NCBI RefSeq assembly: GCF_013911755.1
Contig: NZ_JACESP010000016.1
Location: forward strand, 31,709 to 95,708
Direction: 5' to 3'
DNA: 64,000 nucleotides
Origin: Sphingosinicella sp.
Lineage (GTDB): Bacteria; Pseudomonadota; Alphaproteobacteria; Sphingomonadales; Sphingomonadaceae
A program made the position numbers and the translations under genes. The notes below the pieces were generated by a model. That model did no database searches and was not told where the DNA came from. It saw only the letters and a list, made by a program, of their open reading frames with translations. Positions 41,739 through 51,713 of this stretch are shown one piece after another. Position 1 is the first letter of the stretch, and each line of letters starts with the position of its first letter.

Positions 41739-43295
41739 TTGGGTCTTTCTCCTACGGCGCACACCGGAGTTGAGTCTCCGCCGCCGCGCGCGCTGCGGCC
41801 ATTGCCGGGGCTGCTCCGGGTTCGGCCCTTCTGGAGCCGCGTGAATGCGGCCGTCTGGACGCTCATCGCGTTCGGGGTGCTGGCGGCAGGCCTTGCAGCG
41901 CGACTCGGCTTCGATCCGCTGCTGGAGGAGCGCGCGACCTACATCTTCTTTGTGCCGGCGGTGGTGATCGCGGCGGTCAGGGGGCTTGTCCCCGCTCTGC
42001 TGCTGACGCTCGCTGGGGCTGCGGCGGGACTTCTTGCCGATGCGGTCACGGGGGATGTGCTGGCTGGTGACGGTATCGCAGCGATTGTTTTCGTGTGTAT
42101 GGGCGCTGTCATTGCGCTGGGCGGCGGATGGCTGCAGCGTTCGCGCGAAAGCGAAGCGCTCACGCTGCGCGAGCTTGCGCGGCGCGAGGCGCATCTGACG
42201 TCGATCCTGCAAACGGTTCCTGATGCCATGATCGTGATCGACGAGGAGGGGCTCATCCGCGATTTCAGCGATGCGGCCGAACATCAGTTTGGATGGTCGG
42301 CCGATGAAGTCACCGGCAAGAATGTCAAGATTCTGATGCCGAGTCCCTATCGCGAGGCACATGACGGATACTTAAGGCGATATTATGCGACGGGCGAGCG
42401 TCGGATCATCGGCGTCGGCCGCGTCGTTGTCGGCGAGCGCAAGGACGGCTCGACCTTCCCGATGGAGCTGGCGGTCGGCGAAATGAATCTGGCAGGGGGG
42501 CGCTTCTTCACCGGCTTCGTTCGCGATCTCACCGAGCGACAGCAGACGGAGACGCGGCTCCAGGAACTGCAGAGCGAACTTGTTCATGTTTCGCGCCTGA
42601 CGGCGCTCGGCGAGATGGCGTCAGCGCTCGCGCACGAGCTCAACCAGCCGCTCAGCGCGATCGGCAATTATCTGATGGGCAGCAAGATGCTCCTCGAGCG
42701 CGACGAAGTGCCCCAGGCGCGCGTCGCGGACGCCGTTGAAAAGGCCGCAGGCGAGGCCTTGCGTGCCGGCGAGATCATCCGCAGGCTTCGCGATTTCGTG
42801 GCGCGCGGAGAGACGGAGCGGCGCGTCGAGAGCCTGCCCAAGCTGATCGAGGAAGCAAGCGCGCTCGCGCTCGTCGGGGCAAAGGAGCACGGGATTCGCG
42901 TCCGCTTTCAGCTCAGCCCCGAGGTCGATCTGGTTCTCGTGGACAAGGTGCAGATCCAGCAGGTGATCCTCAACCTCATTCGCAATGCTGTTGAAGCGCT
43001 GGCCGGCGCGGAGCGCCGTGACCTTACCCTGTGTATCGACCCGGCGCGGGACGATATGGCGGTTGTCACGGTCAGCGATACCGGACGCGGGGTTTCGGCC
43101 GATGTTGCGGACCAGCTGTTTCGTCCATTCGTCACCACGAAACGCGATGGCATGGGCGTGGGGCTTTCCATCTGCCGCACGATCGTCGAAGCCCACGGCG
43201 GGCAGATCTGGGTGGAATCCGAAGGCACCGGGGGCGCGACGTTCCGGTTCACCGTGCCCAGCGTCGACAAGGAGGAGCTTAGCGATGGCCGATGA
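41739..43295 (+). CDS. fixL: FixL-type heme-PAS oxygen sensor kinase
   Basis: A 518-residue sensor kinase. Four membrane segments occupy ~35-135. The PAS domain (155-270) closely follows Fix[17 protein letters not shown] carries the heme-ligand His208, and RRIIGVGR carries Arg228, twenty residues on, as in Bradyrhizobium FixL (His200/Arg220). The kinase core has His299 in [14 protein letters not shown], an N box ([11 protein letters not shown]) and G boxes ([16 protein letters not shown]). TTG 41739 is the likely start: GGGAG lies 7 nt upstream and no ATG fits before the membrane segments; longer reading upstream is antisense to AOX. Overlaps fixJ by 11 nt. Confidence 0.92.
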   Translation: MGLSPTAHTGVESPPPRALRPLPGLLRVRPFWSRVNAAVWTLIAFGVLAAGLAARLGFDPLLEERATYIFFVPAVVIAAVRGLVPALLLTLAGAAAGLLADAVTGDVLAGDGIAAIVFVCMGAVIALGGGWLQRSRESEALTLRELARREAHLTSILQTVPDAMIVIDEEGLIRDFSDAAEHQFGWSADEVTGKNVKILMPSPYREAHDGYLRRYYATGERRIIGVGRVVVGERKDGSTFPMELAVGEMNLAGGRFFTGFVRDLTERQQTETRLQELQSELVHVSRLTALGEMASALAHELNQPLSAIGNYLMGSKMLLERDEVPQARVADAVEKAAGEALRAGEIIRRLRDFVARGETERRVESLPKLIEEASALALVGAKEHGIRVRFQLSPEVDLVLVDKVQIQQVILNLIRNAVEALAGAERRDLTLCIDPARDDMAVVTVSDTGRGVSADVADQLFRPFVTTKRDGMGVGLSICRTIVEAHGGQIWVESEGTGGATFRFTVPSVDKEELSDGR

Positions 43296-43896
43296 TCCGA
43301 CCGTGCATGTGATCGACGATGACGAGGGCGTTCGCGCGTCGCTTGCCTTCCTGCTCGACTGTTCGGGCATCGCCACGCAAACGCACGACTCCGCGGCCGA
43401 TTTCCTGCGCGGCGTGCCGACGATGCGGCATGGCTGCATCATCACCGATGTCCGTATGCCCGGGATGAGCGGGATCGACTTGCTGGCGAGGCTCGAGACA
43501 CTCGGGGTGACCGACCCCGTCATCGTGATTACGGGCCATGCCGACGTTCCGATGGCGATCCAGGCCCTGCGGGCCGGTGTTTCCGACTTCATTGAAAAGC
43601 CGTTCAGCGACGAGGCCATTCTCGTCGCCGTCCGGAGCGCGCTCGCCAAGTACCAGGGTCGGGGAGAGGCCGAGACCGAACGCGCCGAGATCGTGAAACG
43701 GCTCGCCACACTGTCGGGCCGCGAGCGCGAGGTAATGGACGGGCTTGTCGAGGGCAAGGCGAACAAGGTCATCGCCTTCGACCTCGACATCAGCGCGCGC
43801 ACGGTGGAAGTCTACCGCGCGAACGCCATGACCAAGATGGGCGCCCGGACCTTGTCCGAGCTGGTCCGGATGGTCATGATTGCCCGGCTCGCCTGA
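43285..43896 (+). CDS. fixJ: FixJ-type response regulator
   Basis: A 203-residue regulator with a receiver (Asp55 in [10 protein letters not shown]; Lys in FIEKPFSD) and a LuxR-type DNA-binding domain ([44 protein letters not shown]). It is phosphorylated by FixL under low oxygen and would activate respiratory genes. Candidate targets in the window are aox, the nnrS/qNOR genes and hemA, though I could not identify a FixJ or FixK box. Confidence 0.93.
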   Translation: MADDPTVHVIDDDEGVRASLAFLLDCSGIATQTHDSAADFLRGVPTMRHGCIITDVRMPGMSGIDLLARLETLGVTDPVIVITGHADVPMAIQALRAGVSDFIEKPFSDEAILVAVRSALAKYQGRGEAETERAEIVKRLATLSGREREVMDGLVEGKANKVIAFDLDISARTVEVYRANAMTKMGARTLSELVRMVMIARLA

Positions 43897-43911
43897 CCTG
43901 CTTTCCCATCC

Positions 43912-45129
43912 TCAGGGTCTGCCGTCGGGACGCGGCCCGGCAAGCATCGCTCCGTATGCGAGGATGAACAGCGCAAAGGCACCGCCCCAGAGGGTGCCGG
44001 CAAGGGCGAGCATTGGAACATAATCGAAGGGCAGCAGCGGCGCCGCCAGGCGCAGTGCCGCTCCGAGTGTAACGAGGCCGTAGATCGCGACCGTCACGGG
44101 ATCGGCCTGCAACGCTCGGCCCGTGTGACCGAGCGTTGCCCTTGTCATCACCGCCAGCGTCATCGATGCCATCGCACCGGCGCCAAGTGCGTGCAGCGCG
44201 GACGAGGCAGGAAGGCCGGGCAGAAAGGTGCTTCCCCCCAGAAGCAGCATGCCGAGCGGCAGCCATGCATAAGAGATGTGGAGGATGATGACGAGCGGCT
44301 CGCGCATTGTTCGCAGCCCAGACCATCGCGCGAGCCGCGCCGCTTGCAGGATGCCTGCAAGAATGAGCAGTGCGCCGGCCGCCTGCGCTGCGGGCACCGT
44401 CGCCCAGGCGGCGAGCGCGGCCGCCGTCGCACCGAGCGCGAGGATGTCGAACCGGTCGGGCTGCCTCGGGAGATTTTCGGCGTGGCCTTCCCGGGAAAGC
44501 CAGTTGCGGGTGAATGACGGAATGATGCGTCCGCCGATCATCGCGATCAGCATCAGCACGAGCGCAAAGCCCATGCGCCAGCCGAGCCCGGCGAGCCCCG
44601 CGGCGCCGAGCGCCTCGGCATGGTCGAGGGCGTTGGCGACCGCAAGCAAGATGACCACGAGCACAATCGGGAGGTTGCGGTTGTTCGCGGCGATCACTTC
44701 GCGCGCCGCAACGACAGCCAGCGCGGCAAAGAATCCGACATCAAGGACGAGTGCGGTATGCGCGCCGACAACAGCCGAACTGAGCACCGCCAGGCGCGCC
44801 GCGAGCCAGAGCGCCGCCAGCGCGGCAAGGGGCATGCCTGCAACCGGCAGTCGCCCCGTCCAGTTGGGAATGGCGGTCAACAGAAAGCCGGCGATGATTC
44901 CCCCGAGATAGCCGAACAGCATCTCATGACGGTGCCAGGCGAGCGGATCGAATGCTGACGGCAGAATCAGGATGCCGGTCAGGGACAGAACCCACAGCGT
45001 GATGACGACGACTGCCCAAAGCGCACCGCCGAGAAAGAAGGGACGAAAGCCCGCGCGAAACAGCGGATGCGACTTCATGAGGCGGTCGTGGCGAGCGTGT
45101 TCGGCGGCCATGTTCGCTTTCTCTGCCAT
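43912..45129 (-). CDS. nnrS: NnrS family membrane protein
   Basis: A 405-residue, roughly 12-helix heme/copper membrane protein. LFRAGFRPFFLGGALWA and WHRHEMLFGYLGGIIAGFLLTAIPNWTGR are the hallmark NnrS motifs. NnrS proteins protect iron metabolites from nitrosative stress. It follows the NO reductase gene on the same strand after 46 nt, which fits its usual company. The second Met (residue 7) is a possible start. Confidence 0.93.
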   Translation of the reverse strand: MAEKANMAAEHARHDRLMKSHPLFRAGFRPFFLGGALWAVVVITLWVLSLTGILILPSAFDPLAWHRHEMLFGYLGGIIAGFLLTAIPNWTGRLPVAGMPLAALAALWLAARLAVLSSAVVGAHTALVLDVGFFAALAVVAAREVIAANNRNLPIVLVVILLAVANALDHAEALGAAGLAGLGWRMGFALVLMLIAMIGGRIIPSFTRNWLSREGHAENLPRQPDRFDILALGATAAALAAWATVPAAQAAGALLILAGILQAARLARWSGLRTMREPLVIILHISYAWLPLGMLLLGGSTFLPGLPASSALHALGAGAMASMTLAVMTRATLGHTGRALQADPVTVAIYGLVTLGAALRLAAPLLPFDYVPMLALAGTLWGGAFALFILAYGAMLAGPRPDGRP

Positions 45130-45175
45130 TGCGGGGCCGCCCGGACGGATCGTCGAGGCGGCCCCTGGGTTTCGG

Positions 45176-47449
45176 CTATTCGGCAGGAGCGGGCTCCACG
45201 CCGCCGAGATTGCGCGTCGCAGGGCGACCGCCGAAAAGCAGTCTCACCATGAACACGGCCAGCAGGACAGCACCAAGGCTGAACACGATATCGCCTGGGA
45301 CGCGCATCCAGACGAGCGTTTCCATGATCTTGCTGTGCACGATCTCGGGCGAGCGCGCATACCAGAACCCCGTGGTGATGCTGTGATACGCCTGGTAAAG
45401 GCCGGCCGGGACGAGGCTCAGGAAAACCATCGCTCCGAGCCCGAGATTGAGCGACCAGAACACCGGCTTCAGGAGCGCGTCGGACCAGGCGCTGCCGCGG
45501 AAGCTCGTGCGCAGGCAAAACAGCATCAAACCGATGCCGAGCATGCCGTAGACCCCGAACAATGCCGCATGACCATGACTTGGGGTCAGATTGAGCCCCT
45601 GCACATAGTAGAGCGAGATCGGCGGATTGATCGCGAAACCAAGCAGGCCCGCGCCGACGAGATTCCAGAACGACACCGCAACAAAGAAAAGGATCGGCCA
45701 TTTGTAGGTCGCCGCCCACGGCGCGGCCCTGGTCATGCGGTGGTTGTGAAGCGCCTCGACGCCGAGGAGCGCAAGCGGGACCACCTCGAGTGCCGAAAAC
45801 ATCGCGCCCCAGGCGATGATGGGCGTGGTCGTTCCCGAGAAATAGAGGTGGTGCAGCGTGCCGAGGATGCCGCCGGTGAGAAAAACCGTGGTTGAAAAGA
45901 TCACCGCAATATTGGCGGCGCGCGCGCGCACCAGACCAAGCCCTGCAAAGATCAGGGCGATGACCGCCGTCGCGAACACCTCGAAGAATCCCTCGACCCA
46001 AAGATGGACGACCCACCAGCGGAAATATTCGATCATGGAGAGCGGGCTGTGCCGTCCCCACGTCAGCGCGGCGCCGAAGAACAGGCCGATGCAGACCGTG
46101 GAAACGAATACCATGCCGATGAGACCGCGGCTCTCCGACGGTGTCCTGAGCGCCGGCCACAGTGCCCGGCCCATCAAGCCCAGCCAGATCATCAGGCCTG
46201 CAAAAAGCAGGATGGCCCAGAAGCGTCCAAGATCGACGAATTCATAGCCCATGTGTCCGAACCAGAAATTGGTGCCGTGTCCGAGCTTCTGCTGGATCGC
46301 CATCCATTCACCGGCAAAGGAGCCGAGAACAACAACGAGCAGCGCGCCCCAGAGCAGGTTTACGCCGAGCCGCTGGAACCTTGGTTCGTGTCCCGACAGG
46401 AGCGGCGCGACGTAGAGGCCGGTGGCGAGCCACGCCGTGGCAATCCAGAATATGCCGAGCTGCGTGTGCCATGTGCGCGTCAGGGCATAGGGAATGAAAT
46501 CCGAGATCGGAAAGCCATAGAAGTCCTGACCTTCCACCGCGTAGTGCGCGGTCACGGCGCCAAGCACGACCTGCGCGAGAAAGAGCCCGATTGCTGTGTA
46601 GAAATATTTGAGCGATGCCTTCATCGACGGCGTCGGCACGGCATCAATGAGGGGATCGCGGACAGGAATATCGGCATGTTCATCTTCGCCGCGGCGCGCC
46701 TGAAACCACGTCAGGAGCCCGATTCCGGCGATAAGGAAAAGAACGCTCGCAATCGACCACATGCCCAGAGACGCCGAGGGGACGTTGCCAACCAGCGGAT
46801 CGTGCGGCCAGTTGTTGGTATAGCTGATCGGTTCGCCGGGACGCTGCGTCACGCTCGTCCACGCGGTCCAGAAAAAGAAGGCGCCCAGGTTGGTGCGATC
46901 CTCGTCGCGGGTCAGCGATCGCTCCGGAATGGCGTATTGCGTCCGCAGCGTCCTGAGCGCGGGGTCGCCGCTGAACAGCCGCCGGTAATGGTCCGCTACC
47001 TGGGCGACCGCCTCGGCGCGCGCCTTCGAAATGGTTATCGCGCCGGTTTCAGGATTGTAACTGTTGGATCGCAGCTCGCGTTTCAGCCGCTCGCGGAGCG
47101 CGGCCTGGTCGTCGGCGCCAAGCGCCGCGAAGGAAACCGCTGCCTTTTCCCGGGCCCATATGTCGAGAAGCGCAACAGCCTCCCGGTGCAGCCAGTCGGC
47201 GCCCCAGTCCGGAGCCACATAACCGCCGTGACCCCAGATCGAGCCGAGTTGCATTCCGCCGAGCGTCTGCCAGACCTCGCGGCCCGTCTCGATCTGGGTA
47301 CGCGAAAAGACGGTGGCTTCGTGCGCGACGACCGCCTCCGGTACAGGCGGTGCCTTTACATAGATTTCACGGCCCAGCAGGCCGAGGATGGCAAAGGAGA
47401 GCAGGAATATTGCTCCCAGCCATTGCCAGAGCCTTTTCGAATGGATCAT
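45176..47449 (-). CDS. norB: Quinol-dependent nitric oxide reductase (qNOR)
   Basis: A 757-residue single-subunit NO reductase. The N-terminal extension (VFSRTQIETGREVWQTLGGMQLGSIWGHGGYVAPDWGADWLHREA) is the cytochrome-c-like soluble part lacking heme c that marks qNOR. The following helices are the heme-copper-oxidase-type NorB core (GHGTNFWFGHMGYEFVDLGRFW, WWVVHLWVEGFFEVFATA, HHLYFSGT, GHAALFGVYG), with the histidines for hemes b, b3 and FeB. It reduces NO to N2O with quinol. No nir or nos genes are in the window, so detoxification rather than full denitrification is likely. Divergent from hemA. Confidence 0.95.
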   Translation of the reverse strand: MIHSKRLWQWLGAIFLLSFAILGLLGREIYVKAPPVPEAVVAHEATVFSRTQIETGREVWQTLGGMQLGSIWGHGGYVAPDWGADWLHREAVALLDIWAREKAAVSFAALGADDQAALRERLKRELRSNSYNPETGAITISKARAEAVAQVADHYRRLFSGDPALRTLRTQYAIPERSLTRDEDRTNLGAFFFWTAWTSVTQRPGEPISYTNNWPHDPLVGNVPSASLGMWSIASVLFLIAGIGLLTWFQARRGEDEHADIPVRDPLIDAVPTPSMKASLKYFYTAIGLFLAQVVLGAVTAHYAVEGQDFYGFPISDFIPYALTRTWHTQLGIFWIATAWLATGLYVAPLLSGHEPRFQRLGVNLLWGALLVVVLGSFAGEWMAIQQKLGHGTNFWFGHMGYEFVDLGRFWAILLFAGLMIWLGLMGRALWPALRTPSESRGLIGMVFVSTVCIGLFFGAALTWGRHSPLSMIEYFRWWVVHLWVEGFFEVFATAVIALIFAGLGLVRARAANIAVIFSTTVFLTGGILGTLHHLYFSGTTTPIIAWGAMFSALEVVPLALLGVEALHNHRMTRAAPWAATYKWPILFFVAVSFWNLVGAGLLGFAINPPISLYYVQGLNLTPSHGHAALFGVYGMLGIGLMLFCLRTSFRGSAWSDALLKPVFWSLNLGLGAMVFLSLVPAGLYQAYHSITTGFWYARSPEIVHSKIMETLVWMRVPGDIVFSLGAVLLAVFMVRLLFGGRPATRNLGGVEPAPAE

Positions 47450-47631
47450 CGGAACCCCCTGTTGGCGATCGGATTGTCGGTGGGTGCCGAATAGATGGAG
47501 GTCAGGCGCGCGGAAATCCGGGTCTGCGCCCTAAGGGATATTCCGGAGGGAAAACACCGGACGCGACGCTCGGTTGGGAAGCGCCATAGTCTGAATGCCG
47601 GTTTGGACAGAATCTGCCGGAGGGGCGACGC

Positions 47632-48852
47632 ATGCATTATGATCGGATTTTCAGCCGGGCGATCGCGCGCCTGCACGAGGAAGGGCGCTACCGCGTCTTC
47701 GCGGACATTTTGCGGACCCGCGGCCAGTATCCCTACGCCCAGCGCTTTACAGGCTCCGCGGCGCCGATGCCGGTGACCGTCTGGTGCTCGAACGACTATC
47801 TGGGCATGGGCCAGCACCCCGCAGTGATCGCCGCCATGGCAGAGGCATTGCGCGACGTCGGTGCCGGATCGGGCGGCACGCGCAATATCAGCGGCAATAC
47901 ACAATATCACGTCGACCTCGAGGCGGAACTCGCCGACCTGCACGGCAAGGAGCGCGCGCTTCTCTTCACCTCGGGCTATGTTTCCAACGACGCGACGCTC
48001 GCGACGCTTGGCAAGATACTTCCCGGCTGCATCATCTTTTCCGATGCCTGCAACCACGCCTCGATGATTGCGGGCATACGCAATTCTGGATGCCAGAAAC
48101 AAATATTCCGTCACAACGATCTCGATCACCTGCGCGAGCTCCTCGCGGCGGCCGATCCGCGCGCGCCGAAACTCATCGCATTCGAGAGCGTGTATTCGAT
48201 GGACGGCGATGTCGCGCCGATCGCCGAAATCTGCGACCTCGCGGATGCGTTTCACGCGCTCACCTATTGCGACGAGGTCCATGCGGTCGGGATGTATGGC
48301 CCCCGTGGCGGCGGGATCACCGAGCGTGATGCGGTCGCGCAGCGCGTCACGATCATCGAGGGCACGCTCGGCAAGGCTTTCGGCGTCATGGGCGGCTATA
48401 TCGCTGCGGATGCGCTAATCGTCGATGTAATCCGCAGCTATGCACCCGGCTTTATTTTCACCACGTCGATCTCGCCCGTGCTTGCCGCCGGTGCTCTCGC
48501 CGCGGTTCGGCATCTGAAGAAAAGCCACGCTGAACGAGAGGGGCAGCAGGTCGCCGCTGCATTCCTCAAGGCGGAAATGCGAAGGACGGGCTTGCCGGTC
48601 CTCATGACGGATACGCATATTGTGCCGCTGATGGTCGGTGATCCGATCAGGGCCAAGCATATCAGCGACCAGCTTCTTGCCGGCTATGGAATTTACGTGC
48701 AGCCTATCAACTATCCGACCGTGCCGCGCGGAACCGAGCGCCTGCGCTTTACGCCCGGTCCGTTACACAGCACGAAGATGATTCTCGAGCTGGTGGCGGC
48801 GTTGGCCGAAATCACCGCACGGCGCGATCACGACTTTCGTGCTGCTGCCTGA
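47632..48852 (+). CDS. hemA: 5-aminolevulinate synthase
   Basis: A 406-residue PLP enzyme of the alpha-oxoamine synthase family. It condenses glycine and succinyl-CoA, the first step of heme synthesis in alphaproteobacteria. Seen directly: [62 protein letters not shown] and the PLP-lysine motif [22 protein letters not shown] precedes the ATG. Placement opposite qNOR suggests heme supply for NO and oxygen respiration; many such species carry a second hemA elsewhere. Confidence 0.96.
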   Translation: MHYDRIFSRAIARLHEEGRYRVFADILRTRGQYPYAQRFTGSAAPMPVTVWCSNDYLGMGQHPAVIAAMAEALRDVGAGSGGTRNISGNTQYHVDLEAELADLHGKERALLFTSGYVSNDATLATLGKILPGCIIFSDACNHASMIAGIRNSGCQKQIFRHNDLDHLRELLAAADPRAPKLIAFESVYSMDGDVAPIAEICDLADAFHALTYCDEVHAVGMYGPRGGGITERDAVAQRVTIIEGTLGKAFGVMGGYIAADALIVDVIRSYAPGFIFTTSISPVLAAGALAAVRHLKKSHAEREGQQVAAAFLKAEMRRTGLPVLMTDTHIVPLMVGDPIRAKHISDQLLAGYGIYVQPINYPTVPRGTERLRFTPGPLHSTKMILELVAALAEITARRDHDFRAAA

Positions 48853-48953
48853 GGATCGGGGTGCTGAGCTGGCCTTGCGCGCGGCATATCACCGAGCCAA
48901 GGGACTACGATCTACCCCAATCGTCGAGACGACGATGCGCGGGCGTTGTGGAA

Positions 48954-48997
48954 TTTGGCGCAAGGCAGAACGGGGGAATGTCCTGCCTTGCGCTAAG
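48954..48997. terminator. Hairpin between convergent hemA and the c-di-GMP gene
   Basis: A perfect 11-bp stem (GCGCAAGGCAG at 48958-48968, CTGCCTTGCGC at 48983-48993) with a 14-nt loop, extended by a few weaker pairs. There is no T tract. It lies about 100 bp after hemA and could terminate from both sides. The rest of the 268-bp spacer shows nothing. Confidence 0.55.
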
Positions 48998-49120
48998 GTG
49001 TCAGAGCGAACGGGGGGCGCCCGCCTGACCTGAAGATGGGCATGAACGCAACGGGCCCTCGCGTCATCATGGTCTGGCACGGTAAACAGGGAATTAATCC
49101 CACGACGTGACCGCGGTCGG

Positions 49121-51589
49121 CTACATGCGCGAGGTGGACAAACGCATGATGTCGCCGCGGGGGCTGCGCAAACCGGTCGGAGCCCGCAAACGCTCGAAGC
49201 AGGCATCGCATTGTCCGTGGCAGGGATGACCACTGCTGAGGGGATCAACCACCAGCCATCCAAAATGCGCGATGGGCTGTGGCGGACTGACCAGGTAGCC
49301 CTGTATTTTATGGCATCCTTCGGCGAGCAACAATTCCATCTGCTCGACCGTCTCGACGCCTTCCGCGATGATCGAAAGGCCAAGGCCCTTGCCGAGCCCG
49401 ATGATGGCCTTGACGATCGCAAGTGCTTCCCGGCTCTCGGTGAGATCGCGGACGAAGGTCTGATCGATCTTGACCTTATCGAACGGAAACGTTCGAAAAT
49501 AGCTCAGCGATGAGTAGCCTGTTCCGAAATCGTCCATGACGATGCGAACGCCGAGGGAACGCAGCTGATTGAGCATCGGCAGTGCCCGCTCCGGGTTCTT
49601 GATCAGGAGACCTTCCGTGATCTCCAGATCAAGCCGGCCGGGATCGAGGCGCGTCTCGCCGAGAACCTGCTTGACGATGTCGACGATCTGATCGGTTCCA
49701 AACTGTGCAGGCGAAAGATTGACAGCGATCTTGAGTGGCTGTTTCCAGCGCGCGGCCTCCTGGCAGGCCTCACGGAGAACCCATTCGCCGATGGCCGTGA
49801 TAACCCCGGTTTCCTCGGCGAGCGGCACGAACTCGGCGGGCGATACAGGCCCATGAACGGGATGCGTCCAGCGCAGCAGCGTTTCGAAACCGATGATGCC
49901 GCCCGTCTCAAGGCAGGCCAGCGGTTGATAGAGGAGGTGGAGCTCGCCGCGGCTCGCGGCCATGCGCAGATCATGCTCCATGCTGTGCCGCTTGCTGAGC
50001 TGACGGTCCATGGCTTCATCGAAGAATCGCAGGACTCCGCGGCCTTCGGTCTTCGCGCGGTAAAGCGCCAGGTCGGCTTTCTTGTGCAAGTCCTCCGCCG
50101 ACGTCGCATTGGAGGGATAAAGTGCAATCCCTATGCTCGTCCCGACATGGAGGGACAGGCCCTCAAAGACGATCGGCTGCGACACCAGATCGATGATACG
50201 TTCGGCGAGCACGGCCGCACCATGCGGATGTGCGTCGGTATGATGCAACACCGCAAACTCGTCGCCGCCGAGCCGGGCAACGAGATCGCCTTCGTCGAGA
50301 CAGGACTGAATCCGCCGCCCAACCTCGATGAGCACCGCATCGCCTGCGGGATGGCCGTGCATGTCATTTATGGCCTTGAACCTGTCCAGATCGAGGCAGA
50401 GCAGCGCGAAAGGCTTTTCGACCGACGCGTCGGTCACTGATTGTGCAAGCAAGCGGCCCAGAGACAGGCGATTGGCCACGCCGGTGAGCGGATCGTGCGA
50501 GGCGAGGTGCGCAATGCGCGCGGCCGCCGCCTTCCTTTCGGTGATGTCGCGAACCACCAGCATTTCGCGATGAATGCCGCCGACGGTTGCCGTCCGGATC
50601 GCTGTCTCGACGTCGATCATGCCTCCTGCCGCGTTGCGAAGTCTCTGCTCCTGAAACGCCGAAATTATAGGATTCTCTCGCTCTTCGGGTCGGCGCGGCA
50701 GAAAATCGAGAAGATGGAGCTGGCCGGAATTTTGGGAGACGTCGTAGCCCACCAAGTGCCAAAACGTCTCGTTCGCGTCGATAATCCGATCGCCTTCCAG
50801 GATAGCAAGCCCCTCGAGCGCGCTTTGAGCGAAGTGCTTCAGACGCTCGGCCTCTTCGGCCGCATGGCGCCGGAGCCGCGCTTCCATCGCCGCCACGGCG
50901 AAGGTGATGCCGAGCACGGCGACCGAGAGACTTCCGATGATCACCGTGAGTGCAGCCGTGTCTATCGCGCTTGGAGGGATCGCGATTTCGGCGTCCGGGA
51001 TGATCGTGACCGCCGCCATGGATCCGAAGTGGATGACGCAAATCGCGAGTGTCAGGACGACCGCAGATATGAACCGGCTGCGCTTTGTGGTTACAAACAG
51101 ATACGTGGCCGCTACCGCACAAACCAGGCCTGCGGAGAGTGTCAGGCCGACTTCTGAAAAGGAATATTGCAGTTGGCCCGTCGTCCGAAAGGCGGCCATG
51201 CCGGTGAAATGCATGGCGCTTATCCCCACGGCTAAGGTGCAGCCGGAGAGAAGTCCCGCATACCGACCGCTATTCAGCGCGACCTTCCAGGCAAGGCCTG
51301 CTCCGGCGACGGAAAGCAAGACGGACAGAAGCGTTGTCCCTGGCGCATAGCGCGTCGGCAGGTGCGGCTGATAGGCGAGCATGGCGATGAAATGCGTGGC
51401 CCAGATTCCAGCGCCGCTGACAAAGGCCAACAGCAACAGCCAGGCGGCCTGCTTCTGCGGCGCCACGCCGCGCACCTGATGCGCCAGCGTGAACCCCGTC
51501 AGGGACGATAGAAAGCATATCCCGGCCGCCAGTCCGACGAGCCGAATGTCATGCTCCTGTGTCAGGCATGTATAGACGCTAAGCAACAC
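49121..51589 (-). CDS. MHYT-PAS-GGDEF-EAL cyclic-di-GMP signalling protein
   Basis: An 822-residue membrane protein. The first ~240 residues hold seven helices with the three MHYT-sensor repeats (ATHFIAM, AMHFTGM, VIHFGSM), proposed to bind copper and sense O2, CO or NO. A PAS segment follows, then a diguanylate cyclase domain with an intact active site RLGGDEFAVL, and a phosphodiesterase domain whose EAL motif reads ETL (GFETLLRW) but keeps DDFGTGYSS and the Lys/Glu residues (KIDQTFV, IAEGVET). Both activities are possible. The C-terminus has HPCHGQCDACF, a small Cys cluster of unknown use. Context near NO/O2 genes fits gas sensing. Confidence 0.93.
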   Translation of the reverse strand: MLLSVYTCLTQEHDIRLVGLAAGICFLSSLTGFTLAHQVRGVAPQKQAAWLLLLAFVSGAGIWATHFIAMLAYQPHLPTRYAPGTTLLSVLLSVAGAGLAWKVALNSGRYAGLLSGCTLAVGISAMHFTGMAAFRTTGQLQYSFSEVGLTLSAGLVCAVAATYLFVTTKRSRFISAVVLTLAICVIHFGSMAAVTIIPDAEIAIPPSAIDTAALTVIIGSLSVAVLGITFAVAAMEARLRRHAAEEAERLKHFAQSALEGLAILEGDRIIDANETFWHLVGYDVSQNSGQLHLLDFLPRRPEERENPIISAFQEQRLRNAAGGMIDVETAIRTATVGGIHREMLVVRDITERKAAAARIAHLASHDPLTGVANRLSLGRLLAQSVTDASVEKPFALLCLDLDRFKAINDMHGHPAGDAVLIEVGRRIQSCLDEGDLVARLGGDEFAVLHHTDAHPHGAAVLAERIIDLVSQPIVFEGLSLHVGTSIGIALYPSNATSAEDLHKKADLALYRAKTEGRGVLRFFDEAMDRQLSKRHSMEHDLRMAASRGELHLLYQPLACLETGGIIGFETLLRWTHPVHGPVSPAEFVPLAEETGVITAIGEWVLREACQEAARWKQPLKIAVNLSPAQFGTDQIVDIVKQVLGETRLDPGRLDLEITEGLLIKNPERALPMLNQLRSLGVRIVMDDFGTGYSSLSYFRTFPFDKVKIDQTFVRDLTESREALAIVKAIIGLGKGLGLSIIAEGVETVEQMELLLAEGCHKIQGYLVSPPQPIAHFGWLVVDPLSSGHPCHGQCDACFERLRAPTGLRSPRGDIMRLSTSRM

Positions 51590-51713
51590 TCACCTCGCTT
51601 TACAACCGTATGTCTACGCTACGGCGATTACCAAGGGATGAAAAGGCAGTAGAATTAACCGGGCGAGGTGCTAGTCTTTCGTTATCAAGGCTAAATACCG
51701 AAGGCGCGCCGAT

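Noticed and set aside
47450-47631. Possible FNR/NnrR box between qNOR and hemA
   Set aside because: TTGGCGATCGGATTG and similar stretches do not form the TTGAT-N4-ATCAA dyad; no site could be supported.
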